Notes: generated from the letters alone by a model not told the origin. Positions 33,755 to 46,109 are shown, counted from the stretch's first letter. The stretch: DNA of 64,000 nt from Coccinella septempunctata (GCF_907165205.1 NC_058189.1:51424270-51488269), one strand, 5' to 3'. A program made the numbers and translations.

Positions 33755-34204
33755 ACAGGGTGTGTTTGCTAAAGATGCGGATAAAATGCAGTAGGAGAAT
33801 ATTTCTCGTCCAAACATCTTTCTTAGATGTTGTTGAAAATGGAAACCTTTTCACGTTTTCGTGAATGAAATTGAATGAGCAAGAGATATCACACTGAAAT
33901 TTTCGATGTTAATAGTTTTTCAAGCATTAATAAACTTAAACTACCCTTTTTGACAAACATTCCGAGGTTTCAAAGAATGCAAATTAGCATTTTTCTAGAA
34001 GCAGTGGTTGTAAGAGGTAATAACCTAGCTAACCATATTTTTTTGTTTGAAATAATGAAAGACTATCAATACATTTATCGAAAATTTCAACGAAATTACA
34101 CTTGTCCTATAAATTTCATCGACGTAACGTAAGAGAAGGTCTCATTCTTGACACCTTATTTGGCCCCACGTTTCTGCATGAAGTATTTATGTTTTCTAAT
34201 TGAA
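33755..34204. repeat. Solo CAGGGTGTGTTTGC terminus and AT-rich DNA
   Basis: A CAGGGTG terminus after TA at 33755, followed by MITE-like text (TTTTCACGTTTTCGTG hairpin near 33850). No matching end was found before family A at 34205. The 85-codon frame at 33875-34132 is unsupported. Confidence 0.3.
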
Positions 34205-34482
34205 AATACTGTGTGAGTCTTCGACACGTACATATATTTCAACAGTAGATTCTTATGGTCAGAAGAAACACTTTTTTCTTTTACCTTTTTCACCAATTTG
34301 GCCTAAATGAAAAGATAAAGTCATTTTAAGTTTTCATAATGAGCTGAGCCACACATGGAAGCTTCATCACATCCATGCACCTATTCCTGAAATCATTCGA
34401 TTCGATAAGACCGTTTGTTAGATAGAACTCAAAATAACAATCTTTATGGCCTGTATCTAACTGAGCCGAATTGGAAAAAAGT
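34205..34482 (+). repeat. MITE family A, internally deleted copy A10
   Basis: Left terminal region present (GTGTGAGTCTTCGACACG). Then a jump from CATAATGAGCTGAGCCACAC to the right-hand landmarks CATTCGATTCGATAAGACCG and CTGAGCCGAATTGG, where element E2 begins. Confidence 0.7.
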
Positions 34483-35285
34483 GAGGGTGTATTTGAAGGT
34501 CAGTCTTTTTTTTAACAGAAGGCAGAACTGGTCAAAATGAAGTGTTTCACCAAAAATCACATATACAAAACTTTCAAAATGACAAAGTTGAAAAAAAATT
34601 GAAAATGATTACAGAAAAAGATCCTAATACGACCCTAAACCGTTTGTTAGCTGAATTATCGCAAAGCAGTAGGAAAAAAACTTATCTCCTGATTCGACCA
34701 ACTTAAACAAATTTATGAAATTTCTCATTTCGATATCAACTGACAGAAGAGACTTAGGACACAAGTGTAAAATACAGAATAATAGTTCAAAATCTCACCG
34801 ATAAAATTCGTCTAAATTAGTCACGAATTTTTTCACAATGGGTATCAAAATCTTCTTCTTCGGACATTCCAACAATCGTCGAAAAAATGTGATGAAATGG
34901 GGAAACATCATAGCACTTTTTCAACATAACTAATATAAGCACTTTCAAGAAACTGACTCGATTTTCTACCTTTTTTTTCACTCTAAATTGCACGATACAA
35001 CAATTATTATGATTCTCTCAAAAGTGACCTGATGCATCTAATCCGATGAACTTGGTACTGAACCATTCATTGTCCAGCCATATGTTTATGTTTTGTTTCG
35101 TTTTTGCGATGCCGGAGTCACCTTCCACAGTCCCGTACTTGAAATTCAACAAAATGTTGTCGAACTTCTAGGGGTTGTATCTCAGCCATCTTGGATATTT
35201 TATATAGACAACTTTTGGTTAACCGACTTATTTTGATGAGTTCTACCTTCTGTCAAAAAAAAACCTCACCTTTGAAATTACCCTG
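34483..35285 (+). mobile_element. MITE family E, uninterrupted copy E2
   Basis: Runs from GAGGGTGTATTTGAAGG to AATTACCCTG before TA. It carries the single AAACATCAT at 34903-34911 that is duplicated around the foldback element in E1, so it serves as the empty-site reference. Sequence on both sides of that point matches E1. Non-coding. Confidence 0.75.
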
Positions 35286-36271
35286 TATATGTGAGTGTAA
35301 GTGCAAAGAACAGACGTTGAATAAGATCGAAGTAGCAATAAAAATATTCATCAATTCATGAATACACTAATTCGCAAGTAAAGCTTTCAATCGATATTTT
35401 CCAAAAAACAAAAATTCCCAACCACTCAAGGACAAGATGTTTCAAGAACAATCAAGATCCATCATCTCCTATAGCAACAAAAACCATCGTTATCGATCCT
35501 CACTCGCACTCCTCTGTTCCTGCACCAAGGATCAAGGACGACCTCAAGAGCCTTCCAGTACACACGAACAAAAGAACAAAAGACGACGGAAAGAATGAGT
35601 GGTAATTTGGACCTTTGTTCTTCGGCCCAAATTAAAGTCGAACGAAAACAATGATAAACAAGCGAACGCGTATACGAATATTGTTCCGCGACCCTCCCTA
35701 GGTCTTAGAAATTCAATGCGACCGATGCGGCTTGCGGGAATCCTTAGAAAGGACCAGGAGGACCACGAAACGTAACGGCTGTTCTTGAGATTTCAGAGCT
35801 GACTCTTCGGTTTCTAAGCCAACTGGGAAGGGCGCAAGGGTCAGGAAGTCGAAAAGCCACGAAAGGCGACGCCAACATATAAATTTATGGTCAGAAATTT
35901 GAATGTTCAGTCACAGAATTCTTCAATCTTCGCCAATAACGATTCTGCTCAATACATTTAGATAAAGCAGTCGGTTTTTTTATTATTTCTATTATTTTAC
36001 GGTAAGAAAAACGAAATTCGACTTCCATCAGCATACTTCCTTCAAGAGTGATACAATCCTTCCAAAGCTCTTCAAATTCTTCGATGACCTTTGTGTTAAG
36101 CCATTTGTCTTTGCTCCCAAAATAGACCTAAGTTTCCGCAATCACTTTTTCATTTGAGCCACATTTCTTCCACTAGAAACTAGAGCATCTTTTTTATGTC
36201 TGTAAAAATGGAGTAGTAGCTGGGGAGAGTACTATGGTTTAGGGAGCAGTTCAAAGTTTAATTGATCTAAT
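35286..36271. other. Single-copy DNA with GC-rich island 35470-35880
   Basis: No open frame over 60 codons. The island contains GCGACCCTCCCTAGGTC and other CpG-rich text. Candidate regulatory DNA; the remainder is AT-rich. Confidence 0.3.
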
Positions 36272-37010
36272 TTAACCATTATTTGTTTTCATGGACTTGT
36301 GACACAGGGCATATTCCTTGTTGAACAGCAATTTTTCTTTTGCATTTGAGGAAGTTTTTCTTGGTTTCTGTAGTGAATCGATCTGACTTGACATAGTGTG
36401 ATATTTACTATTGATAATTTTGCCTTTGCCAAGATAATCGCTGAATTTCAGAGTCATAATCTATCCAGCCTTTTTTGATACGTTTTGGACGACTTCCACC
36501 TGCTGCTGTTCCCTCAGCTGATGACCTTTTTGATATCGACATATACTGGTGGATATATGTTTCATCCATTTTCATAACGATGAAAGATACCTTTTTACTT
36601 CATAAAACACCGCTCTAAATTTGTGACGCGTTGTTGTTTCTGGTCCGGTGTAAGCAAACGCGGCACGCACTTCGAAACCACCTTGTGCATGTCTATGTTT
36701 TCATGCAAAATTGTGAAGACACTACCTTATGATATCTTCAAGGTGTCAACTTTTTCAAGCAGATTCATTTTTTGATGTATTTTGTGAATTTTTTTTATAT
36801 TTTCTGGAAAATTTGCCTATTTTATGCGACCAGAGCATTCAGCATCTAGGGTGCTTGTAAGGCCGCTTTCAAATTCAGCATAACAGTCAAAAATCGTAGA
36901 TTTCTCTGGTAAAGAGTCCCCATAATGCTCACCAAGCCAATGTTCGTCTTCAACAGTATGTTTCTCTATGAAAAAACAGTGTTTGATAGAAATACGAAAT
37001 AGCTTTCCAT
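36272..37010 (-). pseudogene. Second type of mariner transposase, degenerate
   Basis: Read on the minus strand through several frameshifts. It includes HWLGEHYGDSLPEKSTIFD, CYAEFESGL, VPRLLTPDQKQQRV, MDETYIHQYM, SRPKRIKKG, FSDYLGKGKIINSKY and LFNKEYALCHKSMKT. These match the order of a mariner transposase close to the irritans/Hsmar type, different from the two copies at 14 and 24 kb. The first catalytic Asp is kept (MDETY), the second is Glu (KEYALCHKS), and the third region is lost because the copy stops near 36272. In-frame stops are frequent. Terminal repeats were not found. Confidence 0.75.
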
Positions 37011-37197
37011 TAATTGTCTTGAGAATAACAAAACTGGGGTCATAAAAACGAAAGTAGCCTCTGAACTAGCGGGAAAATGCCATGACATTTTGACGAGTAC
37101 GCTTTGGAGTTCAGTAGTACCCAGAAATCACGTGGGCCTGTCAACAATGTTGCCGTATATGTGTTAGACCTGGGATTCGATTAAGCGGTGTAGTATA

Positions 37198-37735
37198 CCG
37201 GGTGATTCATAACTATTGGGACATAGGCTAAAGGAAGATTGTTTGGACCAAAATATGGCGATAGGACAAAATATACCTCAATAAAATATTGCTGTGGAAA
37301 AAGATAGAGGGCGTTAAAGTTGAATTTTTTATAAGGGGACAGAATAATATTTTCTTCGAAGTTCGGCAGTCCTTTATTGAAAGCATTAGAAGAGGCATAG
37401 GCATAGAAGTCGGAGGAGGCCACGTAGAACATTTAATTTAAGTTTATTCTTTTTATGTTAAATTGTTTTTAATTATGCTTTATCGTCGAAATAAATTAAT
37501 CGTTACTTCAAATCCCCTTCCGATGCTCTGAACTGTTCAATTGTGTTTTTCTTAAAAACGGATGAAAAAATATATAGTGAAATTATTAGCAAAAAACGAA
37601 AAAAAAAGTTCAACTTTAAACCCCTCTATCTTTTTCCACAGCAATATTTTATTGAGATATATTTGGTCCTATCGCCATATTTTGGTCCAAACAATCTGCC
37701 CTTAGCCTATGTCCCAATAGTTATGAATCACCCTG
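37198..37735. mobile_element. MITE family M
   Basis: Starts CCGGGTGATTCATAACTATT and ends TAGTTATGAATCACCCTG, TA on both sides. Arms of ~150 bp (GGACATAGGCTAAAGG, TTGCTGTGGAAAAAGATAGA) surround ~240 bp of unrelated AT-rich filler. The two short frames of 65 and 83 codons with the same C-terminus are the two arms, not genes. Confidence 0.85.
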
Positions 37736-38045
37736 TATAATGCGCCGTTTTCGAGTAATTTGATATTCAAAAATAAAAAGTATGTGTGAAATTTGAAAAA
37801 TTGGTCACTTTGGCTGAATACAACTCTGTTTAAAAGATCCACAGATGTGTAGTGTCACAGATTTAGCTAGTTATTCTGAAGGTAATTTTTTTTCCAGAGG
37901 TGGCACAGCGCATTATGAAAATTTAAAATCGCTTTATCTTTTTATCAGGGCCGAATCGGAAAAAATGGGATAGGAAAAAAGTGTTTCTCTTGACCTCAAG
38001 AATCTCCTGCTAAAATATTTGTACGAGTCAAAGACTCACCTTGTA
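37736..38045 (-). repeat. MITE family A, partial copy A11
   Basis: Begins abruptly at TAATGCGCCGTTTTCGAG at the edge of element M and continues to CAAAGACTCACCTTGTA. Confidence 0.75.
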
Positions 38046-38918
38046 TACTGCGGAATGATTACGTCCAATCCGTATAAACCCGCCGAGTGCATTCTGCACG
38101 CACATGGAGAAAGCTGAAATGTCTCGAGACATACGCGCCTCCCTTCTTCTTCTTCTGGTCATCGAAATCGCCGGGCAGTGGAGCATCTCCTAGACGGGTT
38201 GGAGTCACGGTCAGCTTGTCATATCTCTCGTTATCAGCGACGAGCGCCGTTCTTAAGAATCCACCAAGACGTGTTCCGCACGCCGAGCGATAATTAATTA
38301 TGTATGATTCGGTTACGGCCACCGATTATGAGAAGTGACCGCGTGGCGCCCCGCGACGGCGTTGCCGCCGCACACAGCTTTTCGCAAAAAATAGGAATTT
38401 GTTGAATTACAAAAACAAAACGTTGAACCACATAACAAATTAATGTAGAAATCTCATAACTGAAAAAAATACCCAGAATTTCACACAGAGCTTCGAAATT
38501 TCAAAAGTATTAGGAATATTGAAAAAATAATATTCTGGATAAAAATTGGAAAATTGAAAAAAAGATTCTTTATCCAACTGGACTTAGTGTGGTCCATGCA
38601 AAGCAACAAAACTGTAATATCTTATTTCAGAAACAATTCACAACTTATGAAATTTCAAATATTTTTATGGATTTCCTTTCGCCTTCAAGCAAGTTGTTCT
38701 TATATTATGATATGTTAGTTTTATTATAGATTAAACTTCAACGAACAACAGCTCATATGAAACACTGAATCCTCACTCACAAGAAGTGATCATAGATCAT
38801 TTACTGATATATCATTTTCAAAGTCCTTCATGAATGCAACTGTATCTGAATGCTCTGAAAGGTCATAGTAATTGAATCCGAAGTTAAATTCGAAGTATCA
38901 AGAATCTACAACCATTTA
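38046..38918. other. GC-rich island (38060-38380) then AT-rich DNA
   Basis: CpG-rich block including GTGGCGCCCCGCGACGGCG. Complementary frames at 38059-38322 and 38087-38293 overlap and lack splice or domain support. The following ~500 bp is AT-rich with nothing recognised. Confidence 0.3.
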
Positions 38919-39290
38919 GAGTCATTTGGGCAACTGTGCGCACTTTTGCCTTTCAAGTCATATCCTGTTTCAAATGTTCAAGCTAGGAAAATTAAAACAT
39001 ATTTATAAGATGGAGAATTTTCTAATCTATAAAAAAACATCAAAAAGCAAACAAACAAAAACGTTTTTTTTTCGCAAAAAAAAATTTAATAGTGAAAGTC
39101 GGAGTGCGTTCATATGCTCCGTATTGCGGGTTAGTGTGCGCACCCTCACGGGTTAAGTGAACGCAGTGCTTACTGAACCACACAATCAAAACAAATTACA
39201 AAATAATGTCATCAAAATGTAACAATATTAGAGAAATGCTGTTTATTGTCATTACAAAAGCGCCTTTTACAAGCACTGCATTATTGTTCG

Positions 39291-39392
39291 TGCCACAATT
39301 CCTGGTGAACACAACACTTGATACATTCCCGTGTTGGTGGCTCTTCATATTTTTCTGAACAAATAGAACAATATTGATCTAGTCTTAACAAA
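39291..39392 (-). pseudogene. Cys/His C-terminal motif of a pogo-like transposase
   Basis: The minus-strand translation RLDQYCSICSEKYEEPP continues TRECIKCCVHQELWHEQ and a stop. The C-x2-C, C-x2-C(-x-H), W-H spacing is the zinc-binding tail often found at the end of pogo/Tc1-type DDE transposases in insects (pattern known from memory). Upstream frames contain stops, so only the tail survives. It supports the classification of the surrounding element. Confidence 0.5.
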
Positions 39393-39710
39393 GAAAATCA
39401 ACAATGTCATAATTTATTCCTCACTGAAGTAATGCCCATATTATAATGAATCTATGCGCACACTTACCCGCGCACACTTTCCCCAGTAAGCTAAAATTTG
39501 AATTGACGTTCTTATAGAGTTGAGCAGCTAAGAGAACCTAAAGTTTTTTATTCTATGTTTAGATTAATATGCGCATGATCGAATAGAATATTGTTTAACA
39601 CTGTCGGACTCGGAACTTGGACCTGGCTGAATTTGCAGAGATGCTAAAAATTTGATTGATTGCAAATAAAAAGTTAACGAAACGTCGCACGGCGTACTCC
39701 TATGAAAAAC

Positions 39711-40447
39711 TAGGGATGGGCGAAAAATATCGATATATCGAAATATCGATATTTTTAAAAAAAATAATCGATAAATATCGTCGATATTTCGAATTCCGAT
39801 ACTATCGACTATCGATATTTATTTCGAAGTATCAAATTTCGATATTTTTCCATGTGTCGCACATCGTTGATCTGATGTGTTTAGTGTGTAGTATAACGAC
39901 CACGACAATGAGTGGTGTATTGGGTCCAAAGAGTTCCTCTTTGATTGGGTCAACTTCGTAGTTCAATCCTTCGTATCTACGCATTGAACTCTATGGGTTC
40001 CCATAGAGTTCAATGTATCTACGGTACGGGTAGATCATTGTAACCAAAGATTATAGAGTATAGAGTATAATCTTTGATTGTAACGCTTTGTGACAGTAGT
40101 TCTAAACGAAAAGAAAGGGAGTGCATGTGCAATTTGCACTTAAAATAGTAATTGATATTAGTTTTGTATTTTGAATAATAAAAATATTGATAACACTTCC
40201 AAATCTGTGCTTCATTCCGAATATTTTAATAAAGCTCATGGGTAACCACAAATTTGGTATATATCGTTAAACCGATATATTCAAATAATAAAAATATTGA
40301 TAACACTTCCAAATCTGTGTTTCATACCGAATATTCTAATATATCGATATATCGAAATATCGATATTTTTTCACGATATATATCGATACTGTTGAGAAAT
40401 ATCGATACAATATATATCGATATTTTTTTCACGTTTGCCCATCCCTA
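39711..40447. mobile_element. Non-autonomous hAT-type element with 8-bp duplication
   Basis: Starts TAGGGATGGGCGAAAAATAT and ends CGTTTGCCCATCCCTA, flanked on both sides by TGAAAAAC (39703-39710 and 40448-40455). The ends are rich in nested TATCGATA palindromes (39727-39860 and 40339-40428). Inside are a direct repeat (40171 and 40279, AATAATAAAAATATTGATAA) and two hairpins. No transposase. An 8-bp duplication and a GGGATGGGC terminus fit the hAT superfamily. Confidence 0.8.
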
Positions 40448-40574
40448 TGAAAAACTAATTTGGCGATTCTGCGCCCTTGCTTCACCCAAATTAACCCCTC
40501 TTTCATGCATTGCATTGTCGAGATATACGCACTGCGCACACTTACCCTCTGCGCTCAGTTACCCCGAATGACTC

Positions 40575-41007
40575 TACTATATGAAAAAATTCGTAATTCT
40601 TTCTTGAGCTGAATTCTTCCGCCAACTAATTGCTAAATATTAGTTTTCCAAAATTTACCAAATTTTTATCGAATTTTCAACTAAACTCGGCCACAAATTC
40701 ATATTCAAACACGTTCGTTTAACTGTGTTTGTTTAATTCTGAACGAAAACCCATTGTCCAGTTCATTACCACGAAGTTCATGTTCAGTGTTCCATGAAAA
40801 TATCTACAGATAACGATCTCTTCTGCATACATTCACATTGTGAAGTTTATAGGATGCATCATGAAGGGCAGCCCCCTTCATGCTATACGTAGCGTCGATT
40901 AGGGAGAACATGGAAGAAATTTGTGTTTTTATTCTCGATCGGCTAGCTCGTAAAACATTCATTTAAACAAAGTACCCTGAAAGGATAAAATGGAAAATGT
41001 ATTTGTA
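40575..41007. other. AT-rich unique stretch
   Basis: Nothing recognised. Confidence 0.35.
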
Positions 41008-41617
41008 CAGGGTGAGAAACATCTCAAGAACTATATAAGAGATAGAAGAAAACGGATGACACATTTCCGAGCTATTTTCCATAGAAACAAAGAATGGTGA
41101 AAACCGTAGCCTCCTACGATTCTTCGTTTTTGAGTTATTCGCACAAAACGAGATTTTGACGATTTCGAAAAGTTCTCATAACTTTTTTGTCCTTGCAGTT
41201 ACAGATCTGAAACTTGAACCTTCTCTGGCACTGTTATACGTTGAATATAGTGACAAAAGCTTTTTTTCCAATTCAAAAATGCCAAATTCAATAACAGTTT
41301 GCATTTAAAAAAACGAAAGTTCGCCTGATCATTCTAAATGAAAAAATGAAATTTTGAACTCGTAAGTGGATTCTACGTAAAGAAGTGCCTGTAGAAGGTC
41401 CAAATTTCAGATCTGTAACTTCAAAGACAAAAAAGTTATGAGAACTTTTCGAAATCGTCAAAATCTCATTTTTTCAAAAACGAAGAATCGTAGGAGGCTA
41501 CGGTTTTCACCATTCTTTGTTTCTTTGAAAGCGAGGTCGTAAATGTGTCATCCGTTTTCTTCTAGCTCTTATAGTCCTCGATATCTTCTCAGTAGACAAC
41601 GAATTTTGCCCACCCTG
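41008..41617. mobile_element. MITE family B, copy B5
   Basis: Starts CAGGGTGAGAAACATCTCAA (the GGGCAAAATTCGTTGTCTAC part is deleted) and ends GAATTTTGCCCACCCTG, TA on both sides. Long inverted arms as in B7. Confidence 0.85.
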
Positions 41618-44379
41618 TACATTTGGAGAACGAGTAATAAATTTCACTGCAGAAAACTATTAACTTCCTCCCAATATAAACAACAAGGATATGGAAGATT
41701 CTAGGCTTATCAAATACAAATTATCAATATCCTATTCTTGATTTTGTATTTTAAGTCTCTTGACACAGAAAAAGCCGTAGAAAGTCGGCAACGCAGCATA
41801 ATTAATATTTAGTGTTCTATAGTGTTTCTTAGATATTATGATGGTCTTATGGGCAGGGGGACTGTGGAAAATGGCGCAGTCAGTTCTGCTGTCACGCAAT
41901 CAACCAGAGCGTGCAGAAAGTGGATTGTTTCCCCTCGTAGACCTTTGAATATTTTATCGTTCAACAGTTACCAGAACTACGACGTCGATTCAACTGAAAA
42001 ACTGACCCGAAAAATCCGACATTGATAATAACAACATATTGATGACATTTTTATAACACCTGGATATTTCGAAAACCTCGTCTAAAGATATCGAACAACG
42101 AGACGCCAACAGATGTCACAAAATTGACTCAACCCAGATAAAGAACAGGTTGCTATCGATTCTATTCTAAAAAATACGTCTCAATTCTATTGGGGATCGT
42201 TAGAATTGGTTGATTGCTGAAGACTTAATCGCGTGTTTCTAACAGCAAGCAGCACCATAAGGTAATAAGGCGATAAAAAGGCGTTGAACCCAACGTAATA
42301 CACACGTATGCTCATGTATGGATTGTCGTGATATTATCTCATGTTTATACGGGCTCAACCTTTCTTCCCACCGACCTGTAGCGATCGTCTCTGTCGAAAT
42401 CACCATTCCTCATCTTCGTGAATAGAATCTGCCTGAAAAGTGTCGAAAATTTTAATTGTCAAATGTTTACTTCAAAGCATACTCCGCTAATTTCAGGACC
42501 ATTCTAGTTATTATTCAACATATGTAGCTAAGAGTCATGAAAATGAAGCAAGTCTTTCGGATCAGTAGGTCATAACACAAGAGATGCAACGTTTTTTCTG
42601 TATAGCAATATGCACATATGAATCATCTTTGAGATGCCTTATTTCTCCAAATTCCTTCGTCATTGAAAAAAATTTAACTCAGCATCTGAAAAGAGCATGT
42701 TTCCTGTAGGGTATCTCGAGAATATAAAACCTGCAGTAGTCTAATGATACGTTGCTTCTCTTGGATGAAACTGTATCCCAACAAGGATAAGACGACAATT
42801 CAATAGAAGTGCATTCAGAATAGAATATCAAGTATTGGCGCTATGAAAATGAATGTGACTTTGACTTCCTGAATAGTAGTTTCCGAATATGGATGAGCAT
42901 TCGTTAAGGAGAGTCCTGTTCATAACGTAATACCGTTAAAAAGTTATTGGCAATAACTGAAATAAGAACCTTTCGCAACGTATCAAAGCCAAATTTTCTG
43001 AATGGTTGAAGGAGAACTTGGAAAAAGAAGTTAACAATCCTCAATTTCAATGTAAATAGAAAACTATTTTAAATAGTTCGGCATGTCAGGAATTATACGC
43101 CATATTTGCTGAGCATAGGAATGTTTTTTTGAAGTGGAGTAAAGTTATTATTACCAAGAAAATCTAGAAAGAAAGCTCAATAGAATATCGAAAATACTCC
43201 GCTTCCTTTGGTACCTCCACGCACCACGTCACATAAGAGCGCACTGGAGTATCAATGGCAATTTATATCCGAATTCTGAGTCATTAAGCTTATTTGAACC
43301 TCTTTCTCACATGAAAATAGATCACCGTTTTCGAAATATGACAAGTTGAATTTCTAAATCGTCCCAAGTCACCCGAATCTACGGTATGTAGAGTTTTTCA
43401 GGGTAGAATAGTAATATTTCAAGAGTATAACTTCAGCAAGGCAAAATCAAAGTTGTCAAGTAATGTTTCTAACTGTTCCAGGAAGTGGAAAAAAAGCAAG
43501 AAATATTTGGTTTGTGTCAGATGAACTCATGCATGTTATTCAGGGTTTTAGCCCCCAGAAAGGGCCTGTTTTTCAACATAATTCTTAAAAGGATTACCCT
43601 AATCCTATTGGATTCAAACTATGCATATGACATGTAATTTGATAATATGCTACTTCGATTCATTGAATTCATAAGGGTATGTGAGGTCGCCAAGAAAATG
43701 TTAAATGTAATATGCATCTTGGCGAAAAAGTGTCTATAACGTCTCGCCAGCTTGCAAGGCTCAATACTTCAATAGACAGTTTTTCGTTCTTTGTAAATGA
43801 ATTGCTATTTTCCTTAGAAACAAATCATTTTACTATCCTTTTTTTCATAAAAATTCAAAGGTCTAAGGTTCATTTGCAGGAAAGTTAAGATTTGATGCCT
43901 CATCAAAATTTGAAACTGTCATTTTTGAAGACAAAAATGGAGGATTAACATTTTGACGGGGTATTAAATTTTAACGGACTTTCCTGCAACTGAAGCTAAT
44001 TCGTTACGAATCTGAATATGAATCAGTATAAAGAAAACTAGGATCCAATGGGATCGAAACTAGATATAAAGTACGATACGAAGAATCATATTAAATTTAA
44101 TGGGGACCATACCAGAAGAAAATAAAGAATGCCAAAAAATGATTTCTTGGAATCAAACAGCGTTAGGCTAATTGAGCACCCAGTAATTAATATTACCAAG
44201 CGCCCAAAAGCCCGTAACTTCATATCAGTGCTTCACTCATTTCGTATGCGGTCTCTGATGAAATGTAAATCTTTGTGATTTTTTTTCGTGCATCAAGCAG
44301 TTGTTAATTATTAGAAAGAATTCGTAAAATTATTCGTTTGAACTAGGGAATTCTGAGCACCTCGCGTTTCGTATAGGTA
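41618..44379. other. AT-rich unique DNA, probably intronic
   Basis: Only scattered short frames. A terminus-like GTCCCAAGTCACCCGAATCT at about 43361 is related to repeat J at 45.4 kb. A splice-like block at 42377-42434 was examined and not accepted. Confidence 0.35.
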
Positions 44380-44849
44380 CGTCCTAACGGCATCTTAATC
44401 ATCGGGTTCTTTTGTCCTTCGACGTCACACACGTTGGCTTCGTCACCGCGGAAAAAAACCGAAGAAAAAGTCATTTTCGGTCGGCTAATTGATATCCCAT
44501 CGAAAAAAAACCGGGGACTCTAGGCCTATCGCACCTCGAGCATTAAGCGCTCTTCCGCGTTATTCACAGAGAGTGCCATCATTAATTAACGACGCGTTAA
44601 AAATGTAGAGGGTGGCATAACGACGCGGAGCGATCGTTGCGGAGCGTCGAAGGGCTGCGAAACGACCAATCTGTACACCCAGAAGGGGCAATCGCTGCTC
44701 GTACTCCGGGGGATTGTGATATTGTATCGTCCCAGCCACATAAATCATGGAAAGCAATTTTCCGTAACGTTTAATCGAACGGGAGGGATTCGATCAGTCT
44801 ATCGGCGGCCTCACGTAGGTATTATCCGGATCAGAGCGTGAGGTGTATA
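44380..44849. other. GC-rich single-copy island
   Basis: CpG-rich text such as CGACGCGGAGCGATCGTTGC. The 65-codon minus frame at 44560-44757 has no splice context. Candidate regulatory DNA close to the 47-kb exon. Confidence 0.35.
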
Positions 44850-45085
44850 CAGGGTGTCCCAAATTCGATGTCCAGTGAGGGGAATCTCGGAAACTTAAAG
44901 AGCTAGGACAAAACGGTAGCACCTTTTTGAGCTCAGAAACGAAGAATGGTGCAGACCTTAGCCTCCTGCGATCCTTCGTTTTTGAGTTATCTGAAATTTA
45001 GATTTTGTGGATTTTGAAAAGTTCTCATAATTTTGTTGTCGTTTAAGTTACAGGTTTTAAACTTTTTTAAGTATATAATCCACTG
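44850..45085 (+). repeat. MITE family B variant, partial copy B6
   Basis: Starts CAGGGTGTCCCAAATTCGAT with GTCCAGTGAGG, the variant terminus also seen at the right end of B1. It follows B for ~230 bp (GAACGAAGAATGG-type, TTTTTGAGTTAT, AAAGTTCTCATAA) and then breaks off. Confidence 0.65.
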
Positions 45086-45438
45086 ACAATCTTGAAAAAA
45101 TTTCCTCTTATACGTTTTGAATTATGAGGAAGTTTTGATTTTCTGAATGTACCTACACCATTTAGGGGTAGCCAAGTTCTTGAAAATTTCAAGATCTTGT
45201 TCTGATCTTGTCTTTATTTCAAGACAAGAAGTAATTTCAGAATTTTATGATAAGACAAGAAATTTTATGTCAATACCGTAGATTTGGACGATTGTTGAAT
45301 TCAACTTGTTATATTTTCAAAACGGTGACCAATTTTTATCTGAAAAGAGGTTCGAATATGCTTAATGACTCAGACTATTGATTAGGATATATACCATGCT
45401 TCAGAATTCGGATATAAATTTAAAAAAAAATACCTATT

Positions 45439-45715
45439 TGTCCCAAGTCACCTTGGGTGACTTGGGACGGTGTATAGTTTTGAAAAATTAGAATTTGTGA
45501 TTCTATGGTTGAAATTGAATGATGAACCCCCATTACAGCGAAAGTAAATATATTGCAACTCAAATGTAAAAGAAAAACTAAACAAAACAAGGGAACTTTG
45601 ATCTCTTCCATTCTTTGGTGATTTCTTTGTGGAAATAACGTAAATAATAATATCCTGCGAAAAATCGGCATATTTCCTGCTGCCAATGCGCGGCTGGCAT
45701 TGTCCCAAGTCACCC
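45439..45715. repeat. Repeat J, ends GGGTGACTTGGGAC
   Basis: Left edge is a 13-bp hairpin (GTCCCAAGTCACC, TTG, GGTGACTTGGGAC); the right edge reads GTCCCAAGTCACCC at ~45702. Related termini occur at about 43361 and 46082 (GTCCCAAGTCATGCGAATCT). The overlapping 86- and 102-codon minus frames are unsupported. Confidence 0.5.
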
Positions 45716-46109
45716 TATGAAACGACAAAATAAATGAATAATCCGTGTTGCCGTTTGATTTGTAAATAACCTTGTTTCATGACATGTCTAATATCCCCAA
45801 TATCCCACGTATCCAGAAAAAAAAATTACACATGCACAAAGTGAAACACATGCACTGGACACTATAAAGTATAAGGTCTAAAAAAAACGCGCTTTTACTT
45901 TCCTGAATTCGTTAATTTTTCCTGTCAATTCAAACGCTCTGGTCACGACAAACTCAACAGGAATTAATTGTTAAACTAACCTAAAAGACGCTACACAATC
46001 TTATAAGTTTGTACCTTCACTCATAAATGGTAAGAAACAAAGAAATCTGCAAGGGGGTTAATTGTCCCCAAGTTACAGGACTGTCCCAAGTCATGCGAAT
46101 CTACCGGTA

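Larger units (their letters stand above)
38919..40574 (-). mobile_element. pogo-like Tc1/mariner element, decayed
   Basis: TA at 38917-38918 and 40575-40576. The left end GAGTCATTTGGGCAACTGTG mirrors the right end (reverse complement GAGTCATTCGGGGTAACTGA), with GCGCACA-type repeats further inside. A transposase C-terminal motif lies at 39291-39392. A hAT element (39711-40447) is nested inside; without it the remnant is ~910 bp, so most of the transposase gene is gone. Confidence 0.65.

Noticed and set aside
37181..37740. Two short frames with the same C-terminal peptide on opposite strands
   Set aside because: They are the two inverted arms of MITE M, not duplicated genes.
42377..42434. Minus-strand block bounded by TTTTCAG and GTCGGT that could be an exon
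   Set aside because: In the phase required after the 47-kb exon it has a stop within eight codons, the donor is weak and the polypyrimidine tract is short.
45420..45728. Overlapping 86- and 102-codon minus-strand frames
   Set aside because: Both run through repeat J, including its terminal hairpin, and overlap each other in different frames.
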